From an uncultured Eggerthella sp. (GTDB lineage: Bacteria; Actinomycetota; Coriobacteriia; Coriobacteriales; Eggerthellaceae): 64,000 nt of DNA. Both the position numbers and the translations under genes were made by a program. Of this stretch, positions 1-8,533 are shown one piece after another. Numbering within the stretch: position 1 is the first letter of the stretch; each line of letters opens with the position of its first letter. The notes beneath the pieces were generated by a model. The model had not been told where the DNA came from. It did not search any database and saw nothing but the letters and a program-made list of their open reading frames with translations. Location of the stretch: assembly GCA_905203045.1 (NCBI GenBank), contig CAJKUH010000003.1:1-64000 (forward strand), read 5' to 3'.

Positions 1-2
1 TT

Positions 3-275
3 CCCGCTGAAGATGCGCGCTATCTTCTGCCCAACGCTGCCGAAACGAAGATCGTCATTACCATGAACATTCGCGAGCTGCTGCATTTCTTGAGCTTGCG
101 TTGCTGCAATCGCGCTCAGTGGGAAATCCGCGAGCTTGCCAACCGCATGCTCGAGCTGGTTCGTCCCACGGCGCCGTACATCTTCATGGATGCCGGTGCT
201 CCGTGCGTGCGCGGCGCTTGCCCTGAAGGCAAGATGAGCTGCGGAAACCCTTACCCTAAGGTTGAAAGGAAGTAG
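3..275 (+). CDS. thyX: FAD-dependent thymidylate synthase, C-terminal part
   Basis: Flavin-dependent thymidylate synthase makes dTMP from dUMP using methylenetetrahydrofolate and FAD. Only the last 90 residues lie in the window; the reading frame is open from base 3 and the start is upstream. What is visible matches the C-terminal half of ThyX: a [19 protein letters not shown] segment, then [20 protein letters not shown], where the conserved Asn, Arg and Gln help bind substrate. A Cys-rich tail follows ([18 protein letters not shown]). The N-terminal RHRxxSxNExS signature is outside the window. The gene ends 9 bases before the next start, so the two are probably co-transcribed. Identification is confident despite truncation. 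Confidence 0.9.
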   Translation, partial: PAEDARYLLPNAAETKIVITMNIRELLHFLSLRCCNRAQWEIRELANRMLELVRPTAPYIFMDAGAPCVRGACPEGKMSCGNPYPKVERK

Positions 276-284
276 CCTGGCGCC

Positions 285-1640
285 ATGGGCAACGATCTGA
301 AACGTGCGTTTACCGAAGACGGCAAGCGCCGCACCCACATTGGTGGGCAGGCTTTAATCGAGGGCGTTATGATGCGCGGCAAGCTCAATTGGGCGGTGGC
401 TGTGCGCGAGCCCGACGGGAACATGCATTCCGAGGAACACCCGCTATCCAAGAAGGGCAAGCGTGCTGCTTGGCTTTCGTGGCCTTTAGTACGTGGCTGT
501 GTGGCGCTGGTCGACTCGCTGGTGCTGGGCTATAAAGCGCTTGAGATTGCCGCCAACCATGCCTTCGCCGATGAAGATGAAGAGGCTAAGGACGTTGCCG
601 AGGAAGTGGTGGCCGGCGGCTTGTGCGTCGATGGCGAATTCGATGGGCGTGCGTGCGTCGTTTCGGAGGCGGACCAGGTTTGCGCCGGGGAGGCCCTCAA
701 GGTGGCGGACGAGCCGAAGAAGAGCGAGGGCGATTCCGCCGATGGTGCGTCTGCCGGGTCTGCTTCTGACGAAGATGAAGGAGAGCACACGTTCTCCTGG
801 AAATACGATTTCGGTCGCCCGGACACGGTGATCGATGCCCTCGGTGCCCAGCGCACGCTCGAAGTGGTAACCGAGCCGGACCCTGAGAATGGCAACCGTG
901 CGTCCAAACCTGCCAAGAATGCTGAAAGCTCCCAGGAGCCCGATGCCGCAGATGGAGATGACGAGCCGTTCTTCGGCAAGGCCGAAATGGCAATTTCCCT
1001 GGTAATGGGGCTGGTTTTGGGCATTGCCCTGTTCATATTCCTGCCCGCGTTCGCATCGAATGTGCTGGTGGGCGAATATGAAACGGCTCCGCTTGCCTGG
1101 AATATCGTTGACGGCGTTATCCGTGTGGCTATCTTCGTGTTCTACGTCTGGCTTATCGGGCGCATGAAAGACATCAAGCGCATGTTTTCCTACCATGGCG
1201 CAGAGCACAAGACCATTCATTGCTACGAGCATGGGTTGGAGCTCACGCCCGAAAACGCCCGCAGTTTCCCGCGCCTGCACGTGCGGTGCGGTACGGCGTT
1301 TTTGATCATGGTTATGATCATCGCCATTTTGGTGTACACCATCATTCCCCTGAATCTGCTTATAGAAGGGTGGGGCATCAGCGGCCCGGCGGCATTTGCG
1401 CTGCTTATCGTGGTGCGCATTGCGCTCATGCCGCTTATCGCCGGCATTTCCTACGAGATCACGGTGAAGTGGGCAGGCAGCCATCCGGAAAATCCGCTGG
1501 TACGCGTGGTGCTGTGGCCCGGCATGCAGATGCAGCGCCTTACCACCAACGAGCCCGACGATTCCATGCTCGAATGCGCCATCGAAGCCATGCGTCTGGT
1601 GGTAGAGCGCGAAGAAGCCGAGGCTGCGCATTCTGCATAG
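285..1640 (+). CDS. DUF1385 family membrane protein (YqhQ-like)
   Basis: A 451-residue membrane protein of the DUF1385/YqhQ family, whose function is unknown. The family signature GGQALIEGVMMRG is at residues 20-32, and a second conserved block (YHGAEHKTIHCYEHG, then FPRLHVRCGT) follows the second membrane segment. Hydrophobic segments lie at about residues 235-262, 275-292, 345-365 and 370-390. Residues about 95-225 form an acidic, low-complexity insertion (Glu/Asp/Ser/Ala-rich) between the N-terminal domain and the first membrane segment; YqhQ of Bacillus is far shorter. The ATG chosen follows directly on thyX. Family assignment is firm; no function is inferred. Confidence 0.9.
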   Translation: MGNDLKRAFTEDGKRRTHIGGQALIEGVMMRGKLNWAVAVREPDGNMHSEEHPLSKKGKRAAWLSWPLVRGCVALVDSLVLGYKALEIAANHAFADEDEEAKDVAEEVVAGGLCVDGEFDGRACVVSEADQVCAGEALKVADEPKKSEGDSADGASAGSASDEDEGEHTFSWKYDFGRPDTVIDALGAQRTLEVVTEPDPENGNRASKPAKNAESSQEPDAADGDDEPFFGKAEMAISLVMGLVLGIALFIFLPAFASNVLVGEYETAPLAWNIVDGVIRVAIFVFYVWLIGRMKDIKRMFSYHGAEHKTIHCYEHGLELTPENARSFPRLHVRCGTAFLIMVMIIAILVYTIIPLNLLIEGWGISGPAAFALLIVVRIALMPLIAGISYEITVKWAGSHPENPLVRVVLWPGMQMQRLTTNEPDDSMLECAIEAMRLVVEREEAEAAHSA

Positions 1641-1679
1641 GCCTAGCAATTTTCCGACAAATCAAGAAGGGGCGATGTC

Positions 1680-2312
1680 ATGCCGTTCGACTTCAAAAAA
1701 GAGTACAAGGATTTGTACCAGCCCAAAAAGAAGCCACAGATCGTTACCGTTCCGGCGATGAACTTCGTTGCGGTTCGTGGTAAGGGCGACCCGAATGAAG
1801 AGGGCGGCGCGTACCAGCAGGCAATCGGCGTTCTGTACGCTATTTCGTATACGTTGAAGATGAGCTATAAAACCGATTATCCAATCGACGGGTTCTTCGA
1901 ATACGTGGTGCCGCCCCTCGAAGGCTTTTGGTGGCAAGACGGCGTGGAAGGCGTCGATTATTCCGATAAACCTTCCTTCAACTGGATTTCCGCTATTCGT
2001 CTTCCCGAATTCATAAGCAAGGCTGATTTTGAATGGGCGGTAGAGGCTGCAGCCAAAAAGAAAAAGCTCGATTGCTCGGCAGCTGAATTCATCACCATCG
2101 ACGAGGGCCTACGCGTCCAAATGATGCACGTCGGCCCTTATGACGATGAACCTGCAACCGTGGCGCAGATGGATGAATTCCTTGCGCAAAACGGCTACGT
2201 AAACGATATGAGCGAAAGCCGTCTGCACCACGAAATCTATCTTTCCGATACAAGACGAACGACCCCCGAAAAACTAAAAACCGTAATCCGCCACCCCATC
2301 AAGCTGGTATAG
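1680..2312 (+). CDS. GyrI-like small-molecule-binding domain protein
   Basis: A 210-residue cytoplasmic protein resembling the GyrI-like/effector-binding fold seen in SOUL/AraC-type ligand-binding domains. The N-terminus (MPFDFKKEYKDLYQPKKKP, then VTVPAMNFVAVRGKGDPNE) is typical of stand-alone GyrI-like proteins. The C-terminal half has the expected MMHVGPYDDEP turn followed by HHEIYLSDTRRTTPEKLKTV. Some relatives hydrolyse cyclopropane-type toxic compounds or bind cationic drugs; nothing here shows which ligand is used. No DNA-binding domain is attached. A good ribosome-binding site (AAGAAGGGGCG) precedes the ATG. It is convergent with the next gene, 29 bases away. Confidence 0.85.
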   Translation: MPFDFKKEYKDLYQPKKKPQIVTVPAMNFVAVRGKGDPNEEGGAYQQAIGVLYAISYTLKMSYKTDYPIDGFFEYVVPPLEGFWWQDGVEGVDYSDKPSFNWISAIRLPEFISKADFEWAVEAAAKKKKLDCSAAEFITIDEGLRVQMMHVGPYDDEPATVAQMDEFLAQNGYVNDMSESRLHHEIYLSDTRRTTPEKLKTVIRHPIKLV

Positions 2313-2341
2313 AGCGGCGTCCCGCTTGTGCGCTGCGCAAC

Positions 2342-3268
2342 TCAGTAGTCCTTTTCCAGAAGACCAGCGCGTAGCAGCGCCCTTCTTCTCGGTGCATCTT
2401 CCATTGTGATGCGAAGCCTTTTCCCAAGCTTGCTGCTAACGATGCGGGCGAGCTTATCGAGTTCAGCGGGGTTATTCACTTGGCGGCTTGTCACCGAAAC
2501 CACGTGAATACCTTGAGCCTCCAGCGATGAGCGCCTGGCGGAATCGCGATTGATTTTTTCTGCACCCGTATGGAACATATCGCTGTCGTATTCAAGCGCG
2601 AGCTTCGCATCTGGCCAAAAAAGATCGCATCTGAATCTTCCTCCATCGATTGGCTCGTTGAATTTGGGCATGGGCAAGCCATACCCGCCCAAATACGTGG
2701 GCAGGCAGAGCAATAGCATTAATTGCGTTTCGCGAGGGGAGGCTGACCGGTCCGCGATGAATCTTGCCGCTTTGCGATAGTTGCTGCACCCTTTTAGTCC
2801 TGATATTCGTTCGCCGAACAGGCGGATGGATTCTGCTGTCGTTCTTGGTTGGAGCTTAAAGAGGTCCGATTCTTCCGAGAGCGGGTCTATGGAATAGTCG
2901 CCGCAAAGCTCGCAACCGATTTCGGCAATTTCTGGAATAGAGAGACTTTGCGCCATCTGCAGAAGGCATAGTTCGGGCCGCGCGATGTAGATTCCTTTGC
3001 CCAAATCAAAGTAGCCACGTTTGATGCGCTTGCATTCAATGTGGGTAGTGAAACTCGAATTGTTCCTTCTGTTTCTCTTCTCGCTAACAACTAAGTGGAC
3101 CGGCCTTCCGTAAATACGGTGTTTGGCGATTTTCGACAAGACGTCCATGTTTGGAATGGAAGTCGGGTTTGGCGCTGCTTGCGATTCCGCCTGCCTACTG
3201 TCCCTGTCGTGGAGCTTCCAGTATTCAAGTGCCGAGTTGTATCCAATGAAAGTGTTCATGAGGGGCAC
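2342..3268 (-). CDS. Hypothetical protein with VSR/DUF559-like endonuclease fold at C-terminus
   Basis: A 308-residue protein with no family I can name over its whole length. The last third has the layout of a VSR/DUF559-type PD-(D/E)xK fold: FRCDLFWPDAKLALEYDSD, a following GAEKINRDSARRSSLEAQGI helix, then VVSVTSRQV. Here Asp of RCDLFWP, Glu of LALEYD and the downstream Arg would be the catalytic or structural residues. The N-terminal two thirds include RIYGRPVHLVVSEKRNRRN and a possible sensor-like region, as in AbiEi-related or DUF559 proteins. The start is a GTG with a weak ribosome-binding site; an ATG nine bases on is an alternative. It stands alone on the minus strand. Nuclease activity is inference only. 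Confidence 0.65.
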   Translation of the reverse strand: MPLMNTFIGYNSALEYWKLHDRDSRQAESQAAPNPTSIPNMDVLSKIAKHRIYGRPVHLVVSEKRNRRNNSSFTTHIECKRIKRGYFDLGKGIYIARPELCLLQMAQSLSIPEIAEIGCELCGDYSIDPLSEESDLFKLQPRTTAESIRLFGERISGLKGCSNYRKAARFIADRSASPRETQLMLLLCLPTYLGGYGLPMPKFNEPIDGGRFRCDLFWPDAKLALEYDSDMFHTGAEKINRDSARRSSLEAQGIHVVSVTSRQVNNPAELDKLARIVSSKLGKRLRITMEDAPRRRALLRAGLLEKDY

Positions 3269-3912
3269 TATGGCATTTCGGTCTTAAATTAATGCGAAGA
3301 AAAGCGCAAAGTACGAAAAAGGCCGAAGAGCTGTATCAGGACTTCGGCAAGCTGCTCGGAAGCGCATTTTGCGGTTGTGCCGCGACGCGTTTCCTGCCGC
3401 AGAACCAAGAAATGTGGCCTTCGTGGCAAAATAATCGACTTGGGAACGATGTCCCCTTTAGGGAAAGTCGAAAATTGACAAGTTACGCAACGTTTCCGAT
3501 ACAAATGTTGCGTAATTGGTACATTGCAGGGCAGAAAAACCAGAACGAAGATGCCTCGAGCGTTCCCAAGTCGATTATTTTGCCGGCAAGAGGCCGCTTC
3601 TTGGTTCTCGGTTGCAATTGCGCATGAAAAAGCCTCGGTTTGGGGCACTCGGTAACGGAAAGCGGCGCAGTTACACGGTTTTTCGTGTTGCACTGAACAA
3701 TTCGTGTATTCTGTGTTGTGCTGCGCACGAGAGGGGCTCCAAGCGCAGCGGGCGCGGTCGCCTGCCGTGCCGAAAAACTGGCGCAAACATTGAAAACCGG
3801 TGCATGTGCTGGCAAAAGGAGCAAATCCCCGCACACGTTAATAAGCAAATCGGGGTTAAACCGTGTGAATACGGCTGGGTTGGCAAAGGCCCAGCAGAAT
3901 AGGAGGAACCGC
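3269..3912. other. Long intergenic region between divergent genes
   Basis: About 640 bases with no convincing protein gene between the minus-strand nuclease-like gene and topA. Short open frames here (for example 3292-3627) run through an inverted-repeat element and have no coherent protein character. The notable content is the paired inverted repeat at 3401-3608. The rest, up to the topA ribosome-binding site at 3901-3908, is presumably the topA leader and promoter; I could not pick a well-spaced -35/-10 pair. Confidence 0.6.
3401..3608. repeat. Paired long inverted repeat element, copy 1
   Basis: Two 45-bp arms in opposite orientation, 3404-3448 and 3561-3605 (48 bp if the outer AGA/TCT is counted), separated by 112 bp. 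Read in the same sense, both arms begin AGAACCAAGAA, have a variable GGCC-containing middle, and end with identical GGCAAAATAATCGACTTGG followed by GAACG. Inside the spacer is a smaller inverted repeat, TTACGCAAC at 3483-3491 and GTTGCGTAA at 3507-3515. A second element with the same architecture and nearly the same length is at 36084-36290. It could be a MITE, a BIME-like paired repeat, or a large regulatory hairpin. Confidence 0.9.
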
Positions 3913-6483
3913 GTGAAACTGGTTGTAACCGAGAAGAACGACGCGGCTCAAAAGATCGCAGATCTGCTGGGCGCCACCAAGCCCAAAGCTGACAAGGTAT
4001 ATTCCACTCCCGTATACCGTTTCACCGTTGATGGGGAAGATTGGGTAACCATTGGCCTGCGCGGCCACATCCTGGAGCCCGATTTCGCAACGGCTTTGGT
4101 GTACAAGAAGCGCGGCGGCTGGCGTGGCGTTTCCGCTGATGGCGAAGTGATGGAAGCCGACATCCCCTCATCACTGCCCAAGCCGCCCTTCAAAAAGAAA
4201 AAGCCCTTCACCGAAGACGGCGTTGAGCTCAAGGCGTGGAAGATGGATGCGCTTCCGTACTTGGTGTACTCGCCCATCGAAAAACGCCCCAAGGAAAAGG
4301 ACATTATCCGTTCCCTGAAGAACCTGGCGAAAAAGGCCGACTCCATCGTTATCGCAACCGACTTCGACCGCGAAGGCGAACTTATCGGCTCGGACGCCCT
4401 TTCGTGCATTCAGGAAGTGAACGATACAGCGCCGGTAAGCCGTGCGCGTTATTCCGCCTTCACCAAGGAAGAGATAACCCATGCGTTCAGCAACCTGGTA
4501 ACGCTCGATACCAACCTGGCAAGTGCCGGCGCTTCGCGTCAGGACATCGACCTTATCTGGGGCGCGGTGCTTACGCGCTACCTTACCCTGGTGAAGTTTG
4601 CGGGCTACGGCAACGTGCGTTCTTCGGGCCGCGTGCAGACGCCGACGCTTGCGCTTATCGTGGCGCGCGAGCGTGAGCGCTTGGCGTTCGTGCCCGAGGA
4701 CTATTGGGTTATCAAGGGTTCGTTCGACGAAGATGAAGATGCGTTTATTGCGCCGCATTCAACGGCCCGTTTCAAGGAAGAGGCCAAGGCGAATGCCGTA
4801 ATGGCGCACGTTGAGGGCAAGACCACGGCGCGTGTTGCCTCCATTGCCAAGCGCAAGCGCACGGTAGCGCCTCCGGTACCGTTCAACACCACCAGCCTCA
4901 TGGCGGCTGCTTCGTCGGAGGGCCTTACCCCGGCGCGAACCATGCGCTTGGCGGAAAGCCTGTACATGGACGGCTATATCAGTTACCCCCGTGTAGACAA
5001 CACGGTGTACCCTTCGTCGCTCGACTTGGCCGACACCGTGAAGAAGATCATGGGCAACCCTGCCTATACCCCGTACTGCAAGCAGCTGCTGTCAGGTGGC
5101 CCTCTGCACGCAACGCGCGGCAAGAAGGAAACCACCGACCATCCGCCGATTTACCCCACCGCCATGGCAACGCCTGAAAACCTGCCGGCAGCGGAATACA
5201 AGCTCTACAACCTTATTGCGCGCAGGTTCCTGGCAACGCTTTCGGATGCGGCGATCGTAGAGGGCACGAAGGTGACGCTTGAAGTGGGCGGCGAAGAGTT
5301 CGTTGCCAAGGGTGATGTGCTGGTGAAGCCAGGCTTCCGCGGTATTTACCCCTATGGCCTGAAGAAGGACGAGCAGCTGCCCGCCTTGGAGGAAGGACAG
5401 GAAATCGCTTTCAATGGCGCCACCTGCACGAAAGACCAAACCAAGCCGCCTGCCCGTTACTCGCAGGGCCGCCTGATCCAGGAAATGGAAAAGCTGGGCT
5501 TGGGTACGAAGTCGACTCGCCACTCCATCATCGAGCGCTTGTACACGGTGAAGTACGTGCAGAACGACCCCATCGAACCCAGCCAGCTGGGCATGGCGGT
5601 ATGCGATGCGCTCGACAAGTTTGCGCCCCACATCACGCACCCCGATATGACGGCCGAGCTCGAAGAGGAAATGGACAACATCGCCGAAGGTCAGAAGACG
5701 AAGGCCGAAGTGGTTACCAATTCCCGCAACCTGCTTTCCGAGCAGCTTGCCAGCTTGCTGCCCCACTCCGAGGAAGTGAAAGACGCCCTGGCCGATGCCG
5801 TTGCCGCCGATGCCTACGTGGGCCCGTGCCCCAAGTGCGGAAAGGATCTGCAGCTGCGCTCTTCCCAGAAAACGCGCTCGATGTTCATCGGCTGCGCTGG
5901 GTGGCCCGACTGCGATGTGACCTATCCGCTGCCCAAGGGCAAGATCGAAGCGCTTGACGAAAAGTGCCCCACCTGCGGCATGCCGCAGATCAAGGTGACG
6001 GCCTTCCGTTCCAAGCCGCGCGTGCTGTGCATCGACCCTGAATGCGAAACCAACAAAGAGCCTGACTTGGAAGTGGGCATTTGCCCTACCTGCAAGGAAA
6101 AGGGCCTGGAAAAGAAGCTGATCGCGCACAAGAACCCGCGCACCTTGAAACGTTTCATCCGCTGCGAGAACTACGACGAGTGCGAAACGGGCTATCCGCT
6201 TCCGCAGTATGGCAAGCTCACGGCAACGCAGGAAGTATGCGAAAGCTGCGGGGCGCCGATGGTTATCGTCACCACGCAGCGCGGCCCCTGGAAGCTGTGC
6301 CCGAACTTCAACTGCCCTGCCAAGGAAGAGGCGGCGAAGAAGAAGGCCGAAAAGGCTGCGGCAAAGAAGACGGCGAAGAAACCTGCCGCCAAAAAGCCTG
6401 CCGCCAAGAAGAAGACCACGGCGAAGAAGGCTTCCACCAAGAAGACCGCAACGGCCAAGAAGACAACCAAGAAAAGCGAATAG
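3913..6483 (+). CDS. topA: DNA topoisomerase I (type IA)
   Basis: Relaxes negatively supercoiled DNA by single-strand passage. The 856-residue protein has an N-terminal Toprim domain (VTEKNDAAQKIADLLG at 4-19; acidic motif TDFDREGE at 149-156), and the catalytic tyrosine in ISYPRVDN at Tyr358. About three Cys4 zinc-ribbon repeats follow (from residue about 639, beginning CPKCGK), and a Lys/Ala-rich tail over the last 50 residues, common in actinobacterial TopA and likely a DNA-binding tail. The N-terminal Toprim segment (TEKNDAAQKIA, PVYRFTVDG, GLRGHILEPDF) looks closer to archaeal-type topoisomerase I than to E. coli TopA. I chose GTG at 3913 because AGGAGG lies just upstream; an open frame extends further 5' without support. 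Confidence 0.93.
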   Translation: MKLVVTEKNDAAQKIADLLGATKPKADKVYSTPVYRFTVDGEDWVTIGLRGHILEPDFATALVYKKRGGWRGVSADGEVMEADIPSSLPKPPFKKKKPFTEDGVELKAWKMDALPYLVYSPIEKRPKEKDIIRSLKNLAKKADSIVIATDFDREGELIGSDALSCIQEVNDTAPVSRARYSAFTKEEITHAFSNLVTLDTNLASAGASRQDIDLIWGAVLTRYLTLVKFAGYGNVRSSGRVQTPTLALIVARERERLAFVPEDYWVIKGSFDEDEDAFIAPHSTARFKEEAKANAVMAHVEGKTTARVASIAKRKRTVAPPVPFNTTSLMAAASSEGLTPARTMRLAESLYMDGYISYPRVDNTVYPSSLDLADTVKKIMGNPAYTPYCKQLLSGGPLHATRGKKETTDHPPIYPTAMATPENLPAAEYKLYNLIARRFLATLSDAAIVEGTKVTLEVGGEEFVAKGDVLVKPGFRGIYPYGLKKDEQLPALEEGQEIAFNGATCTKDQTKPPARYSQGRLIQEMEKLGLGTKSTRHSIIERLYTVKYVQNDPIEPSQLGMAVCDALDKFAPHITHPDMTAELEEEMDNIAEGQKTKAEVVTNSRNLLSEQLASLLPHSEEVKDALADAVAADAYVGPCPKCGKDLQLRSSQKTRSMFIGCAGWPDCDVTYPLPKGKIEALDEKCPTCGMPQIKVTAFRSKPRVLCIDPECETNKEPDLEVGICPTCKEKGLEKKLIAHKNPRTLKRFIRCENYDECETGYPLPQYGKLTATQEVCESCGAPMVIVTTQRGPWKLCPNFNCPAKEEAAKKKAEKAAAKKTAKKPAAKKPAAKKKTTAKKASTKKTATAKKTTKKSE

Positions 6484-6699
6484 CGAACAGGAAGCGCCCC
6501 AAACGGGGTGCGGTGCCCAAGGGCAAGATTAAAACGAAGCAGGGCTGCTCTCTGTAGTGCCGGGCGTTGCAAATTCGGGGTAGGCGGCAGGCAGGCGCGT
6601 GTGACCGCGTTTTTCCTTTACCGAAATAAAGAAAGAGTAAAATAGCTCTACGCGTGCGCATCGAAGCGCGCTTCACAACAAAACCGTTCAGGAGGAATA

Positions 6700-7623
6700 A
6701 TGAGCAAGGTCACTATCGTAGGTGCGGGCAACGTTGGCGCAACTGCTGCGCACATCATCGCATCCAAAAATCTCGCTGACGTCGTTCTGGTAGACGTGGC
6801 AGAGGGCCTGCCCCAGGGCAAGGCGCTCGACATGATGCACATGCGCTCCGTTGAGAAGTTCACCGTCAAGGTAACCGGCACCAACGACTACGCTCCTACC
6901 GCCGATTCCGACATCGTGGTTATCACCGCCGGCATCGCCCGCAAGCCTGGCATGACGCGCGAAGACCTGCTTGGTGTGAACTCCGGCATCATGTCCTCCG
7001 TTATCGAGCAGGCGATGGCCGCTTCCCCGAATGCCATCTACATCTGCGTAACCAACCCGCTTGACGTTATGACCTACCTGGCTTTCAAGAAGTCCGGCTT
7101 GCCTGCAAACCGTCTTATGGGCATGGGCGGCGTGCTCGATTCCTCCCGTCTTTCCTTCGCAGTGTGCGAAAAGCTCGGCTGCGATCCGGCTGACGTAACC
7201 GCATGGGCCCTGGGCGCCCACGGCGAGGGTATGGTGTGCTGGCCTCGCTTCACCACGGTAAAGGGCACTCCCATTACCGAGCTTATGAGCGAAGAAGACA
7301 TCGCCGAGGTTACCAAGCGCTGCACCAAGGGCGGTGCCGAGGTTGTCTCCTTCCTGAAGACGGGTTCTGCTTACTATGCTCCGGGTGCTTCCATCGCCAA
7401 GATGGTTGAAGCCATCCTTACCGATTCCAAGGAAGTTCTGAGCGTATGCGCCTACATCGAGGGCCAGTACGGCTTGAACGACCTGTACATGAATATCCCT
7501 GTTCGCCTGGGCAAGAACGGCGTAGAGGAAATCGTGGAATTCGACCTCACCCCCGAAGAGCTGGCTGCTTTGCAGGAATCTGCTGCCAGCGTCAAGAAGG
7601 GCCTCGAGAACCTTCCCGAGTAA
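6700..7623 (+). CDS. mdh: Malate dehydrogenase (LDH-like)
   Basis: Interconverts malate and oxaloacetate with NAD. The 307-residue protein begins with a Rossmann motif VGAGNVGATAA, has the mobile-loop region RKPGMTREDLL with substrate-binding arginines, the TNPLDVMTYLAFK segment and the active-site GAHGEGMV with the catalytic histidine. This is the lactate-dehydrogenase-like type 3 malate dehydrogenase. The AGGAGGAATA ribosome-binding site fixes the start. It is followed after 22 bases by the two fumarase subunits, so malate made or used here feeds directly into fumarate interconversion, as expected for an anaerobe with a reductive or partial TCA branch. The G-M in place of the usual D-T after the catalytic His is a subfamily trait. 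Confidence 0.93.
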   Translation: MSKVTIVGAGNVGATAAHIIASKNLADVVLVDVAEGLPQGKALDMMHMRSVEKFTVKVTGTNDYAPTADSDIVVITAGIARKPGMTREDLLGVNSGIMSSVIEQAMAASPNAIYICVTNPLDVMTYLAFKKSGLPANRLMGMGGVLDSSRLSFAVCEKLGCDPADVTAWALGAHGEGMVCWPRFTTVKGTPITELMSEEDIAEVTKRCTKGGAEVVSFLKTGSAYYAPGASIAKMVEAILTDSKEVLSVCAYIEGQYGLNDLYMNIPVRLGKNGVEEIVEFDLTPEELAALQESAASVKKGLENLPE

Positions 7624-7645
7624 GCAACTGTTCTAAGGTGATTGC

Positions 7646-8530
7646 ATGCTAACGGTAACCCCTGGCGACATCGAAGCGGCACTTGAGCCGCTTATCCCCC
7701 AGCTTGCCACCCGCGTTCCCGACGATATCCTGTCGGGCTTGGTGGCAGCGCGCGAAACCGAAACGGGCAGCCGCGCGCGCATTGTTTTGGACCAACTGGT
7801 CCAAAACGCCTGCGTTGCCGCTGACGACTGCGTGCCCATCTGCCAAGACACGGGCACGGTATGGGTATGCTTGGAGGCTGGCCCCGATGTGTTGGTTCCC
7901 GGCAACGTGTTTTCCCGTGTGAACAATGCGGTGGCGAAGGCCTACACCGAAGCGCGCTTGCGCAAGTCGGTGGTGAAAGACGCCCTGTTCTGCCGCGATA
8001 ACACGCAGGACAACACGCCGGCATTCTGCGAGGTTCATTTTGTGGATGAGCCAGGGGTATGCCGTTTGCATGTGATGCTGAAAGGCGGCGGCTCCGACAA
8101 CGCCAGCCGCGTGGTGATGCTCACGCCCAGCGCGGGCAAACAGGGCGTAATCGATACCGTCCTTGCCTGCGTGCGTGAGAAAGCGGCCAACGCATGCCCG
8201 CCTTTGGTGGTGGGCGTTGGCGTGGGCGCCACGTTCGACAAGGTTGGTGGCCTGGCCAAACGTGCTTTGATGCGTCCCTTGGGCACCATCAATCCCAATT
8301 CGGAGGCTGCGGCATTCGAGGCGGAGCTTCTTTCCGCTATCAATGCAACGGGCATCGGTGCCGGTGCCTTAGGTGGACAAACCACGGCTCTTGGCGTGCG
8401 CGTTGCAACGGCGCCGTGCCACATTGCCGCGTTGCCCGTTGCCGTTAACATGAGCTGCTCTGCCACGCGTCGTGCCACCATCGACGTTCCTACCAGGGAA
8501 GTAGCGCTTTCGGAAGCAGAGGGGGAATAA
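7646..8530 (+). CDS. Fumarate hydratase class I, alpha subunit
   Basis: N-terminal (alpha) subunit of the two-subunit, iron-sulfur class I fumarase / tartrate dehydratase family, which hydrates fumarate to malate. The 294-residue protein shows the cluster-binding cysteines in CVPICQDTGT (about residues 72-81), in the GGGSDNASRV region, and in VATAPCHIAALPVAVNMSCSA. Class I enzymes split into alpha and beta polypeptides are usual in anaerobes. It lies between mdh and the beta subunit, four bases from the latter, and the three genes form one metabolic unit. The alternative reading as L-tartrate dehydratase alpha cannot be excluded from sequence alone, but the mdh linkage favours fumarase. Confidence 0.88.
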   Translation: MLTVTPGDIEAALEPLIPQLATRVPDDILSGLVAARETETGSRARIVLDQLVQNACVAADDCVPICQDTGTVWVCLEAGPDVLVPGNVFSRVNNAVAKAYTEARLRKSVVKDALFCRDNTQDNTPAFCEVHFVDEPGVCRLHVMLKGGGSDNASRVVMLTPSAGKQGVIDTVLACVREKAANACPPLVVGVGVGATFDKVGGLAKRALMRPLGTINPNSEAAAFEAELLSAINATGIGAGALGGQTTALGVRVATAPCHIAALPVAVNMSCSATRRATIDVPTREVALSEAEGE

Positions 8531-8533
8531 GCT

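Noticed and set aside
3292..3627. 111-residue frame upstream of topA
   Set aside because: It is made largely of the inverted-repeat element; a similar peptide (QNNRLGN) comes from the repeat in another frame elsewhere. No ribosome-binding site or protein character.
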